DNA of 64,000 nucleotides, from contig NZ_CM003768.1 in assembly GCF_001547525.1 (NCBI RefSeq), positions 1,612,001 through 1,676,000 of the forward strand, written 5' to 3'. This DNA is from Burkholderia anthina (GTDB lineage: Bacteria; Pseudomonadota; Gammaproteobacteria; Burkholderiales; Burkholderiaceae). Below, piece by piece: positions 60,102 through 64,000 of this stretch. The notes below the pieces were generated by a model, which saw only the letters and a program-made list of their open reading frames with translations, made no database searches and had not been told where the DNA came from. Within the stretch, counting starts at the first letter, position 1, and each line of letters begins with the position of its first letter. A program made the translations under genes and the position numbers.

Positions 60102-61100
60102 TCAGCTTCCTGCTTCCACGCAACGGGAAAAGAAATCGATCAGATGGCCACGCGCGTCCACCATCGCGGACGCCATCGTCGCCGCGCCGTTCAGATGCGA
60201 CGCGAAGCGCGACGGATCGTCGAGCCAGCCTTGCACGATCCACAGCTTCAGCGCGTGCTGCAAGCATGCGGCATCGACCGCCCATGCGATGTTTGCCGGG
60301 TTCACCGGCCGCACTCGCTGGTACGCACGCACGAACGCTTCCGCGCGGTCCGGCGCCTCCAGCGGCAAATGATTCAGGCATCGCACCAGTTCGTATTCGC
60401 GCGGCGCACCGATCGACGCTTCCCAGTCGAGGATCAACGGCGGCAGCGTACCCGTGAACAGATAGTTGAATTGGTTGTAGTCGTTGTGAACGGGATGCTG
60501 CGGGTCGTCGGCCGGAAACGCTTCGATGCTGCCCGGATAGTAGCGGTCGAGCATGCGCAGCGCGAGATCGACGTAGCGGCGCAGGTTCGGGGCGGCGGCA
60601 GCGTTCGCATCGGCTCGATCGAGTGCATCCAGCAGGCTGCCGCGTATCGCATCCGCGTCGATGGAGGTCAGCCGCGCATGGATCGTGTCGAGCGACGGCA
60701 GATGCAGTTGTTCGAGACTCACGTGCAATGCGGCCAGACTGGCGCCGAGCGCATCCCATTCGGTTGTCGAGAACGTATCGTAGGTTCTGAACTGGCCTGC
60801 CTCCCAGCGCGTCAGCATCGCATGGGAGTTTTGTCCCGACCAAAGCGATTCGCCGGACCTTGTACGCTTCAGCGTCTGCACATGGAAGCGAGTATCGCCG
60901 TGCGTTTCCAGATGCGCGAGGACGGCGGTTTCCTTCATCGCACGCGCATGGTGTTCGCCGGCATAGCGCTTGACTGCCACGCCTGCGCCGCTGTCGGTCG
61001 GCAGATGCCACACCCGCTCGCTGACCTGCGTCGGCAGCCCGCCGCGACCGAGCCCGTAGGCGTCGCGAATCTCGTCGAAGGTGGCGGCGAGCGTATCCAT
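60102..61100 (-). CDS. APH-fold phosphotransferase, second
   Basis: Second APH/choline-kinase-like enzyme, 332 aa. The catalytic loop is PVHNDYNQFNYLF (His205, Asp207, Asn212), and LILDWE gives the metal-binding Asp225. It differs from the first kinase in the loop and the spacing around it. The nucleotide-binding Lys lies in GAGVAVKRYAGEHHARAMKE. ATG 61100 directly abuts the preceding fkbM-like stop, and the next gene starts one base after its stop, so it is in the middle of a very tight operon. Substrate unknown. Confidence 0.86.
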   Translation of the reverse strand: MDTLAATFDEIRDAYGLGRGGLPTQVSERVWHLPTDSGAGVAVKRYAGEHHARAMKETAVLAHLETHGDTRFHVQTLKRTRSGESLWSGQNSHAMLTRWEAGQFRTYDTFSTTEWDALGASLAALHVSLEQLHLPSLDTIHARLTSIDADAIRGSLLDALDRADANAAAAPNLRRYVDLALRMLDRYYPGSIEAFPADDPQHPVHNDYNQFNYLFTGTLPPLILDWEASIGAPREYELVRCLNHLPLEAPDRAEAFVRAYQRVRPVNPANIAWAVDAACLQHALKLWIVQGWLDDPSRFASHLNGAATMASAMVDARGHLIDFFSRCVEAGS

Positions 61101-61850
61101 TCAGATGTGCTCGGCCGGCCCGTGCCGATACGGATGGCCGGTCAGGAACGTGTTGTGTCCGACGTAGCGCAGCTTGTACATCGCCGGCCGGAACAACACC
61201 GACGGGTCGTTGTTCGCGATGCCGAGCAGCGGGTACAGGTCGCGCCGCACGAAGAACGCGTTGTTGCCCATGTCGTCGCAGCACACAAGCTCATAGCCCT
61301 TCTGCCTGCCAAGATGCACGAGCGATTCGAGGCTCGCGCCGTAATAGGTCGAGCCGTCCCATTCGTGGTCCGGATTGAAGCACATGACCCAGCGCTCGGG
61401 CGGCGTGTAGTACGGGTTGTATTCGATCACGACGATGCGCGGCTGGAACGCTTGCAGGCCGCGCCACACCCAGTAATCGTTGCCGTCGATGTCGATCGAC
61501 AGCAGGTCGAAGTCGGCCGGCACGTTCGCCCCGGCGAGCAGTTGATCGACCGTGTCGGGCTGGACGCGATCGTGATGCAGGCGGACGCGCTCCGCACCGG
61601 CGTAGTGCGCGGCAAGCTTGCCGAACCGGTATGCGCTGCCTTCCACCAGTACGCCGGCCCAATCCTGTTCGCGCAGCAGCCGCGCGGTATTGCTGTTGCG
61701 CAGGCCGTCGCTCGCGCCGATATCGACGCAGAAGCGGTGGGTCGGCGCGATCCGCTCCATCAGGCGCGACAGGATGCCCTCCTCGGTGCCCTGCGCGTAC
61801 AGGCTGGGCGCAAGGCAGGACAGGTCGAGCGGGAGAGGATGGTCCTGCAT
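61101..61850 (-). CDS. FkbM-like SAM-dependent methyltransferase
   Basis: Methyltransferase-like protein, 249 aa, the first gene of the five-gene operon. The SAM-binding start FCVDIGASDGLRNSNTARLL has the DIGASDG glycine-rich loop, and DLLSIDIDGNDYWVWRGLQA and RIVVIEYNPYYTPPERWVMC are typical of FkbM-like proteins of glycan clusters. ATG 61850 begins a short hydrophilic N-terminus; CGGAG lies about 10 bases upstream. It would methylate a hydroxyl on a sugar or product; the exact target is unknown. Confidence 0.84.
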   Translation of the reverse strand: MQDHPLPLDLSCLAPSLYAQGTEEGILSRLMERIAPTHRFCVDIGASDGLRNSNTARLLREQDWAGVLVEGSAYRFGKLAAHYAGAERVRLHHDRVQPDTVDQLLAGANVPADFDLLSIDIDGNDYWVWRGLQAFQPRIVVIEYNPYYTPPERWVMCFNPDHEWDGSTYYGASLESLVHLGRQKGYELVCCDDMGNNAFFVRRDLYPLLGIANNDPSVLFRPAMYKLRYVGHNTFLTGHPYRHGPAEHI

Positions 61851-61895
61851 CGAGGGCGGCTCCGGGTGAAATGGGGAATGATGGGGGTGTTGGGT

Positions 61896-61908
61896 GGGTA
61901 ATTTACCC
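61896..61908. promoter_or_regulatory. Palindrome upstream of the five-gene operon
   Basis: GGGTAA-T-TTACCC, six-base perfect arms around one base, 45 bp upstream of the operon's first ATG. It is the only AT-rich stretch of the local spacer, so an operator or promoter core is plausible. Confidence 0.4.
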
Positions 61909-61971
61909 GAAGTCGATCAAGCAGAGGAAACCGGCATGCACGGCACGACGGGGTTCGGGCCGGCGGATATG

Positions 61972-62006
61972 AAAAAGCCCGCATCGACATGGCTGTCGAT
62001 GCGGGC
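61972..62006 (-). terminator. Rho-independent terminator after ybiT
   Basis: Perfect 13-bp stem GCCCGCATCGACA (61977-61989) against TGTCGATGCGGGC (61994-62006), loop TGGC. On the minus strand it ends in TTTTTC (plus-strand A run 61972-61976). It is 76 bp past the ybiT stop. Confidence 0.9.
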
Positions 62007-62082
62007 CCGTAGCACTTCTGGCGGTTCGCTCCGTGCGGTGATGCCCGACCTGGCCTCACGCCCGGAGGAAACCTCGGGGCAC

Positions 62083-63675
62083 TTACTCCTGCCCCTGGCT
62101 CGCCAGGAACTCCTCATAATTCCCGCCGAAGTCGAACAGCGTCCCGTCCGTGCGCACTTCGATGATCCGGTTCGCCAGCCCGCTCACGAACTCGCGGTCG
62201 TGGGACACGAAAATCAGCGTGCCTTCGAACTGCTCGAGCGCGATCTGCAGCGACTCGATCGACTCCATGTCCATGTGGTTGGTCGGCTCGTCCATCAGCA
62301 GCACGTTGTGGCGGCCGAGCATCAGCTTGCCCCAGATCATGCGGCCCTTCTCGCCGCCCGACAGCACCTTCACCGACTTCTTGATGTCGTCCGACGAGAA
62401 CAGCAGGCGGCCCAGCGTGCCGCGCACCATCGTTTCGTCGTCGCCGTCCTTGCGGTACTGGTCGATCCAGTCCATCAGCGTGATGTCGTCCGGGAATTCC
62501 TCGTACGTGTCCTGCGGCATGTAGCCGACATTCGCGTTCTCGGCCCACTTCACCGTGCCGTGATCGAGCGGCAGGTTGCCGAGCAGCGAGCGCAGCAGCG
62601 TCGTCTTGCCCGCGCCGTTCTCGCCGATGATCGCGATGCGCTCGCCCGGCTGCACCGACAGGTTGAAGTTCTGGAAGATCGTGCGCTCGTACTTCTTCGT
62701 GATCTCTTCGGCGACCACCGCGACGTTGTGCAGCTTCTTCTCGAACTCGAAGCGGATGAACGGGTTCTGGCGCGACGACGGCTTGAATTCCTCGATCTTG
62801 ATCTTGTCGATCTGCTTCGCGCGGCTGGTGGCCTGGCGCGCCTTCGACTTGTTCGCCGAGAAGCGGCGCACGAAGTCCTGCAGTTCGGCCACGCGCTCCT
62901 TCGCGCGGGCGTTCGCCGCCGCCTGGCGCTCGCGCGCCTGGGCCGATGCGAGCATGTAGTCGTCGTAGTTGCCCGGCCAGACCTTCAGCGTGCCGAAGTC
63001 CATGTCGGCCATGTGCGTGCACACCGAGTTCAGGAAGTGACGATCGTGGGAGATGATGATCATCGTCGAGTTGTACTCGTTGAGCGTGTGCTCGAGCCAA
63101 CGGATCGAGTTGATGTCGAGGTTGTTGGTCGGTTCGTCGAGCAGCAGCACGTCCGGCTTCGAGAACAGCGCCTGCGCGAGCAGCACGCGCAGCTTCCAGC
63201 CCGGCGCGACGTCGGCCATCGTGCCGTTGTGGAACTTCTCCTCGATGCCGATGCCCAGCAGCAGCGCGCCCGCGCGCGCTTCGGCGTCGTAGCCGCCGTA
63301 TTCGGCGAACTTGCCTTCGAGCTCGGCCGCGTGCATGTAGTCGTCGTCGGTCGCTTCCGGGTTCGCGTAGATCGCGTCACGCTCGGTCATCGCGGCCCAC
63401 ATCTCGGTGTGGCCCATCATCACGACGTCGAGCACGCGCACGTCTTCGTACGCGAACTGGTCCTGGCGCAGCTTGCCGAGGCGCACGTTCGGCTCCAGCG
63501 CGACGTTGCCGGCGCTCGGCTCGAGGTCGCCGCCGAGGATCTTCATGAAGGTCGACTTGCCACAGCCGTTCGCGCCGATCAGACCGTAGCGGTTGCCCTC
63601 GCCGAATTTGACCGAGATATTCTCGAACAAGGGCTTCGGCCCGAATTGCATCGTGATGTTGGCAGTAGAAAGCAC
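62083..63675 (-). CDS. ybiT: ABC-F ATPase YbiT-like
   Basis: Ribosome-associated ABC-F protein, 530 aa, the same length as E. coli YbiT and very similar along its whole length (for example [20 protein letters not shown] and [16 protein letters not shown]). It has two ABC domains: first Walker [10 protein letters not shown] near residue 35, second GENGAGKTT near 350, each with signature and Walker [12 protein letters not shown] or [11 protein letters not shown]. The inter-domain linker carries the arginine-rich [20 protein letters not shown]. There are no membrane segments, so it acts in translation, not transport. Confidence 0.95.
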   Translation of the reverse strand: MLSTANITMQFGPKPLFENISVKFGEGNRYGLIGANGCGKSTFMKILGGDLEPSAGNVALEPNVRLGKLRQDQFAYEDVRVLDVVMMGHTEMWAAMTERDAIYANPEATDDDYMHAAELEGKFAEYGGYDAEARAGALLLGIGIEEKFHNGTMADVAPGWKLRVLLAQALFSKPDVLLLDEPTNNLDINSIRWLEHTLNEYNSTMIIISHDRHFLNSVCTHMADMDFGTLKVWPGNYDDYMLASAQARERQAAANARAKERVAELQDFVRRFSANKSKARQATSRAKQIDKIKIEEFKPSSRQNPFIRFEFEKKLHNVAVVAEEITKKYERTIFQNFNLSVQPGERIAIIGENGAGKTTLLRSLLGNLPLDHGTVKWAENANVGYMPQDTYEEFPDDITLMDWIDQYRKDGDDETMVRGTLGRLLFSSDDIKKSVKVLSGGEKGRMIWGKLMLGRHNVLLMDEPTNHMDMESIESLQIALEQFEGTLIFVSHDREFVSGLANRIIEVRTDGTLFDFGGNYEEFLASQGQE

Positions 63676-63844
63676 GGCAGGTCCCGTAAGAGAGAAATCG
63701 ACGGAAAACCGTGTATTTTAGCAGGTGTCGGAGAAACTGCCGACCGCCCCGCCCCGGCAGCGCATTCCGGCCACGCCGGCCCGCCGCCCGGCGGCCCGTC
63801 AACACGACGGCACGCGCGTCACCGCCGTCCTACCGGAATCCCGC

Positions 63845-64000
63845 ATGCTCGCCAGCCAGCTTCGCGAACGACTCGTCGGCGCATGGCGCCTCGTGTCCGA
63901 CGAAATCCGCCCGCGTGACGGCGGGACCGTCACCTATCCGCTCGGCCGCGACGCGCGGGGCTGGATCCTCTATACGCCCGACGGCTACATGTCCGCGCAG
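63845..64000 (+). CDS. Lipocalin-like domain protein (partial, N-terminus only)
   Basis: The first 52 residues of a gene cut by the window end. The start is ATG 63845. The visible LVGAWRLVSDEIRPRDGGTV and ARGWILYTPDGYMSAQ match the start of the lipocalin-like domain family, in which a G-x-W-x-L motif opens a beta-barrel. It is divergent from ybiT. The rest is outside the window, so length and function are not known. Confidence 0.75.
   Translation, partial: MLASQLRERLVGAWRLVSDEIRPRDGGTVTYPLGRDARGWILYTPDGYMSAQ

Overview
The window is a 64 kb piece of a GC-rich beta-proteobacterial chromosome. Codon usage and gene families (paired ExbD proteins, a kgu/PtxS ketogluconate locus, a FisR sulfur-oxidation locus, RND efflux, potFGHI) suggest a Burkholderia of the cepacia complex or a close relative. 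The genus is inferred from content; no rRNA or tRNA gene was seen. Genes are tightly packed, and no insertion sequence, phage or CRISPR array was found.

Layout. 1-13 kb (all minus strand): yejABEF-like peptide ABC importer, a TonB-dependent receptor, an XRE-cupin regulator, and a tonB-exbB-exbD-exbD-TPR operon. Together these look like one outer-to-inner-membrane uptake route for a peptide-like ligand. An AT-rich, palindrome-rich gap of about 0.86 kb lies upstream of tonB. 13.8-21.7 kb: housekeeping and small genes (YbaK-like deacylase, YciI, CorA, an isolated cydX overlapping a P-loop kinase, a saccharopine-dehydrogenase-like enzyme with an Lrp regulator nearby, a Spy-like protein, a PGDYG protein, a YhfC membrane protein). 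21.7-27.3 kb: 2-ketogluconate utilisation operon kguE-K-T-D followed by ptxS, with a perfect 18-bp palindrome in front of kguE. 27.4-31.4 kb: LysR regulator divergent from a YeiH-type exporter, then a ClC channel. 31.4-39.2 kb: TetR regulator divergent from a three-gene RND efflux operon, then a MerR/TipAS regulator. 39.3-45 kb: a FisR-type sigma-54 activator divergent from persulfide dioxygenase, a DUF442-sulfide:quinone oxidoreductase fusion and a TauE/SafE exporter, with a sigma-54 promoter visible. 45-49 kb: polyamine importer potFGHI. 49.5-55.3 kb: DUF1289, OmpW, nitronate monooxygenase, aldehyde dehydrogenase, two unrecognised small proteins and a polysaccharide deacetylase.

55.3-61.9 kb is the most unusual part. 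A tight five-gene minus-strand operon encodes an FkbM-like methyltransferase, an APH-fold phosphotransferase, a radical SAM enzyme, an asparagine-synthase-like ligase without the glutaminase half, and an MGT-type glycosyltransferase. It is flanked by a CmcI-family protein and a second APH-fold kinase. I do not recognise this as a named pathway; it looks like a small biosynthetic or glycan-modifying cluster. The window ends with the ABC-F protein YbiT and the start of a lipocalin-like gene.
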